DNA from: Anditalea andensis
Lineage (GTDB): Bacteria > Bacteroidota > Bacteroidia > Cytophagales > Cyclobacteriaceae
Length of the DNA: 64,000 nt
Assembly: GCF_000714815.1 (NCBI RefSeq)
Contig: NZ_JMIH01000015.1
Coordinates: forward strand, 1-64,000
Reading direction: 5' to 3'
The translations under genes and the position numbers were made by a program. A model generated the notes under the pieces. It made no database searches and was not told where the DNA came from. It saw nothing but the letters and a program-made list of their open reading frames with translations. Within the stretch, counting starts at the first letter, position 1, and each line of letters starts with the position of its first letter. Positions 36,958-46,304 of the stretch are shown piece by piece.

Positions 36958-36998
36958 AAATAAATAAGGGCTTTTCATTTGAAAGCCCTTATTTATTT
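36958..36998. terminator. Strong terminator after the SusCD pair
   Basis: A near-perfect 17-bp stem AAATAAATAAGGGCTTT / AAAGCCCTTATTTATTT with a 7-base loop. It is nearly symmetric, so it may act in both directions. Confidence 0.88.
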
Positions 36999-37106
36999 GA
37001 AAAAATCAAAAATGTACATTGCCTTTTTTTTTAAAATGTGTGGAGCTTATAATATATTTATAAATATTTAAACCTATCATTTGGTTTCTGATTACATCCC
37101 AATACT

Positions 37107-40100
37107 ATGCCCAAAATATCCAATATTTTTTCTGTATTAATTCTATTAGTGCTATGCCTTTCATGCAAGCAGGGTGAGAAAACACTATTCCAGTCAATTC
37201 CTTCTTCTTTCTCTGGTATCACATTTAACAATCTGATCACTGAATCAGATACATTTAATATTCTTACGGATGAATACATCTTTAATGGGGGAGGAGTGGC
37301 CGTAGGTGATTTTAATAATGACGGTCTTCCCGATTTATTCTTTACAGGTAATCAGGTGAGTAACAAATTATATCTCAATGAAGGAAACCTCCAGTTCAAA
37401 GATATATCCAGTATGGCAGGTGTTGAAGCTGTAGGTAAATGGTGTACAGGTATAGCTGTAGTAGATATCAACGGGGATGGCTTACTTGATATATATGTGA
37501 CAGCCACGATGAAAAAAGATTCCCTTGGCAGGGCAAACATGCTATTTGTCAACCAGGGGTTGGACGAACAAGGAAATCCTATTTTCACCGAACAGGCAGC
37601 TCAATATGGTATAGCGGATATGGGCTACAGCATGTCGGCCACTTTTTTTGATTATAATAATGATGGTCTGTTGGATTTATATGTGCTCAATAATGTGCAA
37701 AGCAATACAGTGCCGGGAACTTTCCGGGAAAAAATAACGGATGGCTCTTCCGTAAACCAAGACCAATTGTACCGAAACAATGGTAATGGTACTTTTACAA
37801 ATGTAGGAAAAGAAGCAGGTATCACTATTGAAGGCTTTGGTCTGGGCCTGGCCATAGCAGATTTTAATAATGACGGCTGGCCTGATATTTATGTCTGCAA
37901 TGATTATCTGGCAAATGACCTTCTTTATATAAACAATCAGGATGGTACATTTACCAATGAAATCAAAGATAGGATGCGCCATCAAAGCCTCTTTTCAATG
38001 GGGGTAGATGCTTCTGACTTTAATAATGATGGGCTTCTGGATGTTATTACTTTGGATATGTTGGCAGAGACCAACCAAAGAAAGAAAACTACGATAAGTA
38101 AAAACCTTTACCAGACATTTATCAATAACGAGCTTTTTGGATTTGAGTACCAACATGTAAGAAACATGCTTCAGCTAAACAATGGTGAAGGAATTCCATT
38201 CAGTGAAATAGGTTTTATGGCAGGTGTCTATCAGACAGACTGGAGCTGGTCTCCGCTTTTTGTAGATTTGGATAATAATGGATATAGGGATCTATTGATC
38301 ACTAATGGTTTTCCCAGAGATATTACCGATAAAGATTTTGCAAACTATCGAAAAGATGTAGGAAACGTAGCAGGTGTTCCTCATTTGCTTTCAATTATTC
38401 CAGTAGTAAAGATCCCCAATTATGGTTTTAAAAACAACGGGGACCTTACCTTTTCAGATTTAAGTAAGGAATGGGGACTGGATATAGCATCTTTTTCCAA
38501 TGGGGCCGTATTTGTAGACCTGGACAATGATGGGGATATGGATTATGTGGTAAACAATATAAATGATGAAGCTTTTGTCTTTGAAAATACCACAAATACG
38601 CAAAAGGAAATTAAAGGCAATTATCTTCGGGTAGAACTGAAAGGTCCTGCTTCAAATCCATTGGGAATAGGAGCTAAACTGACGATCAACTATGGTGATA
38701 AGCAGATGCAATATCACGAACAATACCTTACCAGGGGGTATCTTTCGTCTGTAGATCCTATAGTTCATTTTGGACTGGGAGTGCAGGATCATGTTCAATC
38801 GCTGCATATAGTGTGGCAAGACGGAACCGAGCAAATCATTCCGGATATCTCTTCCAATCAATTGTTACAAATTAGCCATAGCGAGGCGGGTACAGTAAAG
38901 AATGCTCATCCAAGGGCTAAAAATTCACCTATATTTCAGTCTGCAAGTTCACATCTAAACATTCATTATTTTCACCAAGAGGATGATAAAATTGATTTTA
39001 ACCTTCAGAGAACGGTCCCTCATAAAGTCAGTCAATATGGGCCTGCTATAGCTGTAGGAGATATCAATGGGGATGGATTAGAGGATTTTATACTTTCTGG
39101 AGCTGCCAACTATAGTGCTACAGCCTATATACAAAATAATGATGGCACTTTTAATAAAAAAGACCTGCCATTAGGTGATGCCGATTTTGAGCAGGAGGAT
39201 TTAGGTCTATTGCTATTTGATGTGGACAATGACGGAGATTTGGATTTATATGTGGTAAGCGGGAGCATAGAGCATGAACCAGGGTCGAGTTTCTATCAGG
39301 ATAGATTGTACCTAAATGATGGCTCTGGAGATTTCAGTGAACGGGGTCAATTACCAGAGATTGTTTCAAGTGGTTTCACGGTGAGAGCTGCAGATTATAA
39401 CGCAGATGGATATTTGGATCTTTTCGTGGGCGGTAGGACAGAGCCTGGAAAATATCCCTATGCGGATAAAAGTTTTCTGTTAAAAAATGACAACGGCGCC
39501 TTAATCGATGTGACGGATAAAGTGGCTCCTGGTTTAAGAAATATAGGAATGGTGACTGATGCCTTATGGACAGATTTTGATAATGATGGTAAGGTAGACC
39601 TCATGGTGGTAGGTGAATTTATGTCCATTAGCTTTTTTCGGAATGAAGGGGATAAATTGGTGAAAGTAGAAAATACAGGGATTGATCACTATGTAGGGTG
39701 GTGGAACAGTATAACAGCGGGTGATTTTAATAACAATGGATTGACGGATTATGTGGTCGGAAACCTCGGGGAAAATAATTATTATCATGTCTCTGAAGAT
39801 AGGCCTTTACGGGTAGTGGCAAGTGATTTTGATCAAAATGGCAGTATAGACCCTATTTTATTTGCCTATTTTAAGAACAATCAGGGTAATTACGAATCAT
39901 TTCCGGTGCATTTTTGGGATGACCTATACGGACAGAGTGTCCTGTTTAGAAGAAAATATAAAGGTTATCATGATTATGCTACCGCTACTTGGGATAATCT
40001 ATTGCTCCCAGACCAGCGATCAGCTGCTTTAACTTTAGAGGCTAATATGATGAAAACTTGTTTTCTAGAGAATTTAGGGAATGGCCAGTTTAAGCTCATA

Positions 40101-40628
40101 CCTCTTCCCTTACAGGCGCAGATTGCCCCGGTAAATGGTATGCTGACAGACGATGTGGATGGGGATGGGTTTTTGGATATATTAATGGTGGGCAATGATT
40201 ACGGAAATGAAATATTTGCAGGGAGACATGATGCCTTTACGGGGCTTGTTATGAAAGGTGATGGTAATGGGAATTTCCTGCCTATGAGAGCTGGTATCAG
40301 CGGATTTAATGTATTCCAGGACGGAAAAGCACTTGCCAGATTAACAGATAGAAACCATAATGACATTTATCTGGCAACCCAAAACCGCGGGGAATTGAAA
40401 GTTTATACCAAGCGTGATAAACATGCCTTCAAAATGTTTACTCCCGGCCCATTGGATCATCTTATATTTTATAGTTCAGATAAGGGACACCAGATAAGGC
40501 AGGAACTTTATCATGGGAGTGGCTTTTTGTCCCAATCCAGTAGGGGTGTGAAGATACCGATTGGAATCAGTAAAATAACTGTGGTTAATTTCAAAGGAGA
40601 AAGCAGGGTTGTTAATTTTTCAAAATAA
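37107..40628 (+). CDS. FG-GAP/VCBS repeat lipoprotein with ASPIC/UnbV domain
   Basis: The 1173-residue lipoprotein (LCLSC, Cys20) is made of two propeller-like halves of FG-GAP/VCBS repeats. Calcium-loop-like DFNNDGLPDLF, DINGDGLLDIY, DFNNDGWPDIY and DVDGDGFLDIL repeat through it. An ASPIC/UnbV domain lies between the halves (about 510-595: LRVELKGPASNPLGIGAKL and FGLGVQDHVQSLHIVWQDGTEQ). Proteins of this layout often accompany SusC/SusD pairs in Cytophagales and are thought to sit at the cell surface. This gene follows such a pair after a terminator, so it is probably its own transcription unit. The function is unknown. Confidence 0.9.
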   Translation: MPKISNIFSVLILLVLCLSCKQGEKTLFQSIPSSFSGITFNNLITESDTFNILTDEYIFNGGGVAVGDFNNDGLPDLFFTGNQVSNKLYLNEGNLQFKDISSMAGVEAVGKWCTGIAVVDINGDGLLDIYVTATMKKDSLGRANMLFVNQGLDEQGNPIFTEQAAQYGIADMGYSMSATFFDYNNDGLLDLYVLNNVQSNTVPGTFREKITDGSSVNQDQLYRNNGNGTFTNVGKEAGITIEGFGLGLAIADFNNDGWPDIYVCNDYLANDLLYINNQDGTFTNEIKDRMRHQSLFSMGVDASDFNNDGLLDVITLDMLAETNQRKKTTISKNLYQTFINNELFGFEYQHVRNMLQLNNGEGIPFSEIGFMAGVYQTDWSWSPLFVDLDNNGYRDLLITNGFPRDITDKDFANYRKDVGNVAGVPHLLSIIPVVKIPNYGFKNNGDLTFSDLSKEWGLDIASFSNGAVFVDLDNDGDMDYVVNNINDEAFVFENTTNTQKEIKGNYLRVELKGPASNPLGIGAKLTINYGDKQMQYHEQYLTRGYLSSVDPIVHFGLGVQDHVQSLHIVWQDGTEQIIPDISSNQLLQISHSEAGTVKNAHPRAKNSPIFQSASSHLNIHYFHQEDDKIDFNLQRTVPHKVSQYGPAIAVGDINGDGLEDFILSGAANYSATAYIQNNDGTFNKKDLPLGDADFEQEDLGLLLFDVDNDGDLDLYVVSGSIEHEPGSSFYQDRLYLNDGSGDFSERGQLPEIVSSGFTVRAADYNADGYLDLFVGGRTEPGKYPYADKSFLLKNDNGALIDVTDKVAPGLRNIGMVTDALWTDFDNDGKVDLMVVGEFMSISFFRNEGDKLVKVENTGIDHYVGWWNSITAGDFNNNGLTDYVVGNLGENNYYHVSEDRPLRVVASDFDQNGSIDPILFAYFKNNQGNYESFPVHFWDDLYGQSVLFRRKYKGYHDYATATWDNLLLPDQRSAALTLEANMMKTCFLENLGNGQFKLIPLPLQAQIAPVNGMLTDDVDGDGFLDILMVGNDYGNEIFAGRHDAFTGLVMKGDGNGNFLPMRAGISGFNVFQDGKALARLTDRNHNDIYLATQNRGELKVYTKRDKHAFKMFTPGPLDHLIFYSSDKGHQIRQELYHGSGFLSQSSRGVKIPIGISKITVVNFKGESRVVNFSK

Positions 40629-40885
40629 AGGAAGCCTAATGCTGAAAACATAACTCTTCGATTTCTCTGGAAAAAATGAGTTGTATATTTAATGAGTTGT
40701 TCAGATTGTTTAGTTTAATTCTATATAAATTAAACTGATTATTTGTGTTTTTAAGCTTCCTGACGCCTATTTTCTAATAATTTCTATATATTGTTTAATT
40801 TTTTTTAATCTTTTTTAAACAATAATCTATTTTTTGACTTTTATAGCTATTGAACACATTAATTATCAACATAAACAATATAACC

Positions 40886-41821
40886 ATGAAAACGCAGACC
40901 TTTAAAAAATTAATGCTGATACCAGCTTTGGCCTTTGGGTTAGTGGCTTGTAACTCAAATGACAATCCTGAGCCTATGCCAGAAAATGATATAGTAGATA
41001 TCGTAGTGGCAAGTAGTCAATTTAATACTTTGGAAGCCGCCTTAATCCAGGCTGATTTGGTAGAGACTTTAAGAGGTGCTGGTCCATTTACTGTATTTGC
41101 ACCTAATGATGACGCATTTGGCTCATTTTTAACTTCAAATAATCTGACCGCTGAACAGTTATTGGCAAATCCTGCACTTGGCGATATATTGACCTATCAT
41201 GTGGTAGGTTCATCAGTAATGGCATCTCAAGTGTCTCCTGGGGCTGTTGCGACTGTCAATACAGCTAATTTTTATGTAAGTCAAGATCCAGCAGGTGATT
41301 TTTGGATCAATGGTTCAGCTCGGATAATCGATACGGATATCAGTGCTTCTAATGGAGTGATTCACGTGCTTAATAACGTTATCGTTCCTCCTAGCCAGAG
41401 TATTGCCGAAATAGCAGTAGGCATGACAGAGGGAGAAGAGCCAGAGTTTACTCAGTTAGTAGGAGCGCTGTCAAGAGCAGGTCTAGTAGGTGCGGTAAGT
41501 GGTGATGATGGTAATTTTACAGTATTTGCGCCAACAGATGCTGCTTTTCAGGCGCTTTATACTGCCTTAGGTGTAAATGGATATAATGATATTGATTTAG
41601 AAACATTGACCGCTGTATTGACTGCGCATGTGGTGGAGATTAGGGCTTTCTCTCAAGATTTAAGACAGGGTGATGCTTTAGAAACATTAAACCCTGAAGC
41701 CACGCTTGATATTGATCTTGCTGCTCTGACTGTGGGTGGTGCGGCCTTAAATGCAGATATGTTAAACATACATGCTACTAATGGTGTAATTCACGTATTA
41801 AATGAAGTAATAGTTCCATAA
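40886..41821 (+). CDS. Fasciclin (FAS1) domain lipoprotein with two FAS1 domains
   Basis: The frame reaches back to a TTG at 40850, but ATG at 40886 gives a proper lipoprotein signal, MKTQTFKKLMLIPALAFGLVAC (Cys22), and 311 residues. Two FAS1 domains follow (about 35-165 and 170-311). Each has the TVFAPNDDAF/TVFAPTDAAF motif, the H-box (TYHVVG, TAHVVE) and the ending NGVIHVLNNVIVP/NGVIHVLNEVIVP. FAS1 proteins mediate adhesion at the cell surface. The gene is flanked by its own terminator and appears monocistronic. Confidence 0.93.
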   Translation: MKTQTFKKLMLIPALAFGLVACNSNDNPEPMPENDIVDIVVASSQFNTLEAALIQADLVETLRGAGPFTVFAPNDDAFGSFLTSNNLTAEQLLANPALGDILTYHVVGSSVMASQVSPGAVATVNTANFYVSQDPAGDFWINGSARIIDTDISASNGVIHVLNNVIVPPSQSIAEIAVGMTEGEEPEFTQLVGALSRAGLVGAVSGDDGNFTVFAPTDAAFQALYTALGVNGYNDIDLETLTAVLTAHVVEIRAFSQDLRQGDALETLNPEATLDIDLAALTVGGAALNADMLNIHATNGVIHVLNEVIVP

Positions 41822-41856
41822 TCCCATTTTTTCATTTTATTCAGTGTTCAGTAGTG

Positions 41857-41886
41857 AAGGCTGTCGGCTTAGGTCGGCGGCCTTTT
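41857..41886 (+). terminator. Terminator of the FAS1 gene
   Basis: GC-rich inverted repeat AAGGCTGTCG / CGGCGGCCTT with a short loop and TTTT tail. Two mismatches are present. Confidence 0.65.
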
Positions 41887-42092
41887 GCTATTTAAATTTA
41901 ATTTTTTATCATGGAATACCCGATGTAGCCTAAATACATATAGGAGGGTTAATAAATAAGGGTCCGAAGGCATGCATAATTGCTGCTTTTAATAAAAGTT
42001 CTATAAAAGCATACCTATCTTAGGATAAGGGCACATGTTTTTATCAAAAAAAATCCTGATATGTAAAGTAACACATCAGGATTTAATTTATC

Positions 42093-42499
42093 GGTGGAGC
42101 TGGCGAGATTCGAACTCGCGTCCAGATAGGGAAACACCGTACCGTCTACATGTTTAGTTACCTGTTGGGTTTTCGACACCGGACTGCTGGGCAACACACC
42201 TGTCCTGGTGCTTAGCTATTTGATTTTCGCACCTATTTAATAGCATGATAGGTGCTAGTCCTGCCTTATCGACACTCCATATACTGCTCCAACAAGACAA
42301 AAAGCAGCGGAATGTGGCCGGGGAACTCTTTTGAGCTCAACCCTAACGCCCTACATTAATCCTTTGAAGGTATTAATTAGGCAGCCATGGCGTAATTAGA
42401 TTCGCCAATTATAGTTTGTATGAATTATTCACAGGCGTACATACTCCACCTGACATGCGAGCCCAATCTTCACACCTACTGTCAAAACCGGTCAGCCCC
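42093..42499 (-). ncRNA. ssrA: tmRNA (transfer-messenger RNA)
   Basis: Read on the minus strand, it starts GGGGCTGACCGGTTTTGACA and ends with a T arm GTTCGAATC and acceptor stem CAGCTCC plus discriminator A. The 5' GGGGCTG and 3' CAGCTCC pair fully with one G-U. The tag frame reads GGC GAA TCT AAT TAC GCC ATG GCT GCC TAA, giving (A)GESNYAMAA. CCA is only partly encoded (CC then G). The RNA rescues stalled ribosomes and tags the incomplete protein for ClpXP-type proteolysis. SmpB is not in this window. The length of about 400 bases is normal. Confidence 0.97.
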
Positions 42500-42515
42500 A
42501 TTTTCATTAGGATGA

Positions 42516-42523
42516 CAAATGTA
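42516..42523 (-). promoter_or_regulatory. Candidate -7 element for tmRNA
   Basis: TACATTTG on the minus strand matches TAnnTTTG and lies 17 bases before the mature 5' end. A -33 TTTG is not evident. A short leader removed by RNase P would explain the spacing. Confidence 0.5.
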
Positions 42524-42666
42524 CGTTAAATTTTGTTCCAATGGAAGCAGTTATTTTTATGCTTTTTGACTATTATTTCTATATATCTGTTCATGTATTC
42601 CATTTTACCGTGGTTTTCACATAGGTTTTTATAAATTTGTGTTCCCTTAATTAAGCCTACCGCGTT

Positions 42667-43461
42667 TTGAAAAATATTATACTTATATTGTCAATTTTAT
42701 TTTTATCATACATTTCAACAGAAGCTCAGATACTTAACATAGAGAGGTTAAGGATGGAGAAAGATACTTCCAGGAACTTCATGTTCAAGACTACATTTGG
42801 GCTAAATGTCTATAACCGCAGTGCAGCAGCAGATGAACCGGTGAATCTTTTTGGGTATAATCTAGATGTTAACGCCATTTATTATCCTAAAAAGCATGCA
42901 TATATATTTGTTTCTAAATTTGATTACCTCAGAATAAATGATAGTGATTTCCTTAATTTTGGCTTTATTCATGGGAGAATCAATTTCCTTAGAGAGAACA
43001 GACTAAATTATGAAACTTTTGTCCAGTATTCATTTGATAATTTTAGAGGACTGGATCCCAGATGGATCGGCGGTGGTGCGGTTAGGTATAATTTAGTTAA
43101 GAATGAAAAAATCACCCTTATACTTGGGGTAGGGGGCATGTATGAACATGAAAGGTGGCAGCATCCTCATTCTGAAGAAATAGAGGAAGTGAATTTTTTA
43201 AAGAGCTCAAATTATTTTTCTCTTCGTGCCACCCTGAATGAATATGTGGACATAAATTTAGTCAATTATTATCAAGTGGGATATGACCGGAACATAGAGC
43301 GGTTTAGAAACAGAATCAGCAGCTCCACCATCATTAATACCAGATTGACGGACAGACTATCCCTAACCAACTCCTTTGATTTGGCATATGAAGATAGACC
43401 TATAGTTCCTATTACCAATGTTATTTTTAATTTCAGAACCGGGCTTTCCATTGATTTTTAA
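42667..43461 (+). CDS. Outer membrane beta-barrel protein, DUF481-like
   Basis: The frame starts at TTG (MKNIILILSILFLSYISTEAQ, a clean signal peptide). About ten alternating amphipathic strands follow up to the C-terminal FRTGLSIDF, which ends in aromatic/charged residues as in outer membrane barrels. The length is 264 residues. It resembles DUF481/YdiY-type proteins but the match is by pattern only. It is divergent from tmRNA and lies just before dnaX on the same strand. Confidence 0.6.
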   Translation: MKNIILILSILFLSYISTEAQILNIERLRMEKDTSRNFMFKTTFGLNVYNRSAAADEPVNLFGYNLDVNAIYYPKKHAYIFVSKFDYLRINDSDFLNFGFIHGRINFLRENRLNYETFVQYSFDNFRGLDPRWIGGGAVRYNLVKNEKITLILGVGGMYEHERWQHPHSEEIEEVNFLKSSNYFSLRATLNEYVDINLVNYYQVGYDRNIERFRNRISSSTIINTRLTDRLSLTNSFDLAYEDRPIVPITNVIFNFRTGLSIDF

Positions 43462-43552
43462 TCTCCCATTATATCAAGGTTTTAAATGGAACCGTACCAT
43501 GAATTTAATAGGTTAAGACGCTGGTATTAGAATAATTTTATATCTTGCAGTA

Positions 43553-45261
43553 ATGGAAAATTTCGTAGTTTCGGCCAGAAAATATAGACCATCCAACTTT
43601 AAAAGTGTGGTAGGTCAGCAGCATATTACCACCACCCTAAAAAATGCGATTAAGAATAACCACTTGGCCCAGGCTTTTTTGTTTTGTGGACCTAGAGGCG
43701 TAGGTAAGACTACCTGCGCTAGAATTCTTGCCAAAACCATCAATTGCGAAAATCTGACTGCGGACTTCGAAGCATGTAATGAATGTGATTCCTGTAAAGC
43801 CTTCAATCAGAATGCGTCTTTCAATGTGCATGAACTAGATGCAGCATCAAATAATTCAGTAGACGATATAAGAAATCTGGTGGAGCAGGTACGGTATGCC
43901 CCTCAAAAAGGTAACTATAAAATATATATTATAGATGAGGTTCACATGCTTTCTACCCAGGCCTTTAATGCCTTTCTTAAAACCCTGGAGGAACCCCCTA
44001 AATATGCAATTTTCATCTTAGCCACCACTGAAAAACATAAGATTATCCCTACTATCCTTTCCAGATGCCAGATATTTGATTTTAACAGGATACAGATTAA
44101 AGATATAGCAGAACATTTAAAATACATAGCCTCTGAAGAGACCATAGCATATGAAGAAGAGGCTCTTCGTCTGATAGCTACCAAAGCTGACGGAGCTCTG
44201 CGTGATGCGCTGTCCATATTTGATCTTATCGTAACTTATTCTGCAGGCAATAAACTGACCTATCATGAAACAATAGACAATCTACACATATTGGATTATG
44301 ACTATTATTTCAAAGTTACTGATGCACTTTTAAATGAAAGTATTAGTGAGACGTTACTGATCTTTGATGAAATTCTGAAGAAGGGTTTTGATGGACACAA
44401 TTTTATAGTAGGACTAAGTGAGCACTTCAGAAACTTAATGGTTTGTAAAGATCCTGCTACTGTGATGCTGTTGCAAGTATCGGAAAATGCTCAGGAAAGA
44501 TATGTTCAACAGTCTTCCAGCTCAAGCCTTTCATTCATACTTTCTGCTCTGAATGTTTGTAACCAATGTGATATAAATTATAAATCCAGTAAAAACCAGC
44601 GCCTCCATGTGGAACTTGCACTCATGAAACTGGCAAAACTTCCTCAGGCGATCAACTTAGCGGCATTGGCACAGGAAGAATCAAAAAAAAAAAACTGAGT
44701 ATCCCTGAGCCATTAGAACAAAAGGAAGCCTCAAAGTCAATTACTGCTCAAAAGCAAACCCCTATAAAAAAAACCATGGCCATACCTTCCAACCTTATGG
44801 AAGTGACCAGAAAAATTCACGAGGCGCCTACGCAAACCATTGAAACAGATACCCCCGTATATAATGCTTTGGAGGAGGTTTCTCAGGAGGAGGAAGTGTT
44901 TGATTTTTATAAGGTACAGGGCGTAGTCAATGATATTATATATGACTATAAAGAGCAGGGAAGGAGTATGGAGCTGGCTGTATTAAAGCAACCATTTGAT
45001 CTGAGGGATAATGTAGCGGTTTTTAAGCTGATCGGTGAAATCCAAAAGGATATTTTTAATAAAGCAAAGCCGGATATTCTCAAGTTGTTGAGAAAAAAAC
45101 TCAATAATTACAAAATTGATCTGAATTTTGAAATCAACTCAGAAGCTATAAATCCAGGTAAAAAACTTTACACTTCTACTGATAAGCTGAACTACCTAAG
45201 GGAGAAATCACCTGCTCTGAAGGAGTTACAGAAAAGATTTGGTTTAGAAACTGATTTTTAA
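43553..45261 (+). CDS. dnaX: DNA polymerase III subunit tau/gamma, two frames joined by slippage
   Basis: The first frame (43553-44698, 381 residues) holds the clamp-loader ATPase: Walker A GPRGVGKT at 46-53, zinc module C65/C75/C78/C81, Walker B IIDEVHM near 126, sensor LATTEKHKIIPTILSRC, and domain III. It ends right after an A12 run with EESKKKN and a stop. A -1 shift on that run gives KKKKLSIPEPLEQKE and continues to 45261, adding the tau domain V (VVNDIIYDYKEQ, YLREKSPALKELQKRFGLETDF). Tau would be about 569 residues and gamma 381. Tau organises the replisome and binds polymerase and helicase. This fits known slippage-based dnaX expression. Confidence 0.92.
44683..44694 (+). promoter_or_regulatory. 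Slippery A12 run in dnaX
   Basis: Twelve consecutive A after the codon start TC. The normal frame meets TGA at 44696-44698. Adding one A in the transcript, or a -1 ribosomal shift, opens the tau frame. The run is longer than the A9 run known to cause transcriptional slippage in Thermus dnaX. Confidence 0.7.
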
Positions 45262-46250
45262 AAGTCTATTCCCAAACCAAAATTTATGAGGTTTTGAAGT
45301 TGGATAGCCCTTGATTTGGTACCATCTTCCATTTCAATAAATACATTTTCGTCATAGATAAGAATGGTTTCTATACGGGTGGTGATAAATCGGTTTATTT
45401 TCATGTTAAGTATAGAATTAAAATTGACAACCATGTTTCCTAACCTTTCATAGTTGGAAAAGAGGTTTAAATCAGCTCTCCATGATATGTTTTCCATAAG
45501 CGTCAGTTTAGCCGAAGAACCTAATGATATACCTGCTTCTGGTCTCACCATTTCCCCGGGCATTACCCCGAAAGCACCTGCCCGGCTCAATGAATCATTA
45601 AGTACTACGGTAAATCTCCCCGTAAACGGTGAAAGTATAACCGAAACCATATCTTTATTTTTAAATTCTTTTTGGTAGTTAAGCCCCGTGGACGATTGGA
45701 TATAAGCGGGACTTAACAAATCAGAAATGAGGGTGCGTTGTTCTCTTTCTTGTGCCGCTGGTCTAAAATACCTATACCCTTTTAGCAACTGTGTACGGGC
45801 ATCAATCTGAGTGGACAGATAAAGCTGGGGAGAAAGCTCCCGACCATATTTACTTATAAAGATAAAATTGTCATTGGTTTTTCTGGTGGGAAAATTACGT
45901 TCTGTTTGCCTGTTGAAACCATAACTTACGGTTAGTTTAGTGTCCCATATTTTATTGTCCTTATTAAAATTGGCAAACAAAGTAATGCCGGTATTTAACG
46001 CCAATGAACTCTGCCCCCCTGCGGACCAGTTAGTAAGGCTTACCTGCTGTATGCTAAGGTTAAAATTCCCACCTTTTTCCCAATATACTGGTTGAGCTTC
46101 AGGTGTGATAAGGAGTGAATCACCTAATATGATAAGCGTGTCCCCATCTATAAATACAGTATCAGCTTTGATATTGCCCAAATCCTGCGCTATGGCGGTA
46201 GTTTCACTTATTAAAAATAAAAGTAAAAAAAGCCCAAAGATCCGCAACAT
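45258..46250 (-). CDS. DUF3078 family outer membrane protein
   Basis: The frame reaches TTG at 46274, but ATG at 46250 gives a better signal peptide (MLRIFGLFLLLFLISETTAIAQ) and 330 residues. It has the family-typical WEKGGNFNLSIQQVSLTNWSAGGQSS motif and a beta-strand pattern ending in FGLGIDF. DUF3078 proteins of Bacteroidota are outer membrane barrels of unknown function. It converges on dnaX with a 4-base overlap and has the LysM transglycosylase gene directly upstream (about 54 bases). Confidence 0.88.
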   Translation of the reverse strand: MLRIFGLFLLLFLISETTAIAQDLGNIKADTVFIDGDTLIILGDSLLITPEAQPVYWEKGGNFNLSIQQVSLTNWSAGGQSSLALNTGITLFANFNKDNKIWDTKLTVSYGFNRQTERNFPTRKTNDNFIFISKYGRELSPQLYLSTQIDARTQLLKGYRYFRPAAQEREQRTLISDLLSPAYIQSSTGLNYQKEFKNKDMVSVILSPFTGRFTVVLNDSLSRAGAFGVMPGEMVRPEAGISLGSSAKLTLMENISWRADLNLFSNYERLGNMVVNFNSILNMKINRFITTRIETILIYDENVFIEMEDGTKSRAIQLQNLINFGLGIDF

Positions 46251-46304
46251 CAACTTATAAGTTATATCAATCAAAGCATTTAGAATTTATCATTACAAAT
46301 TTAT

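Noticed and set aside
43553-45261. Reading dnaX as a pseudogene
   Set aside because: The break falls exactly on an A12 run between the ATPase and tau domains, as in known slippage-controlled dnaX genes.
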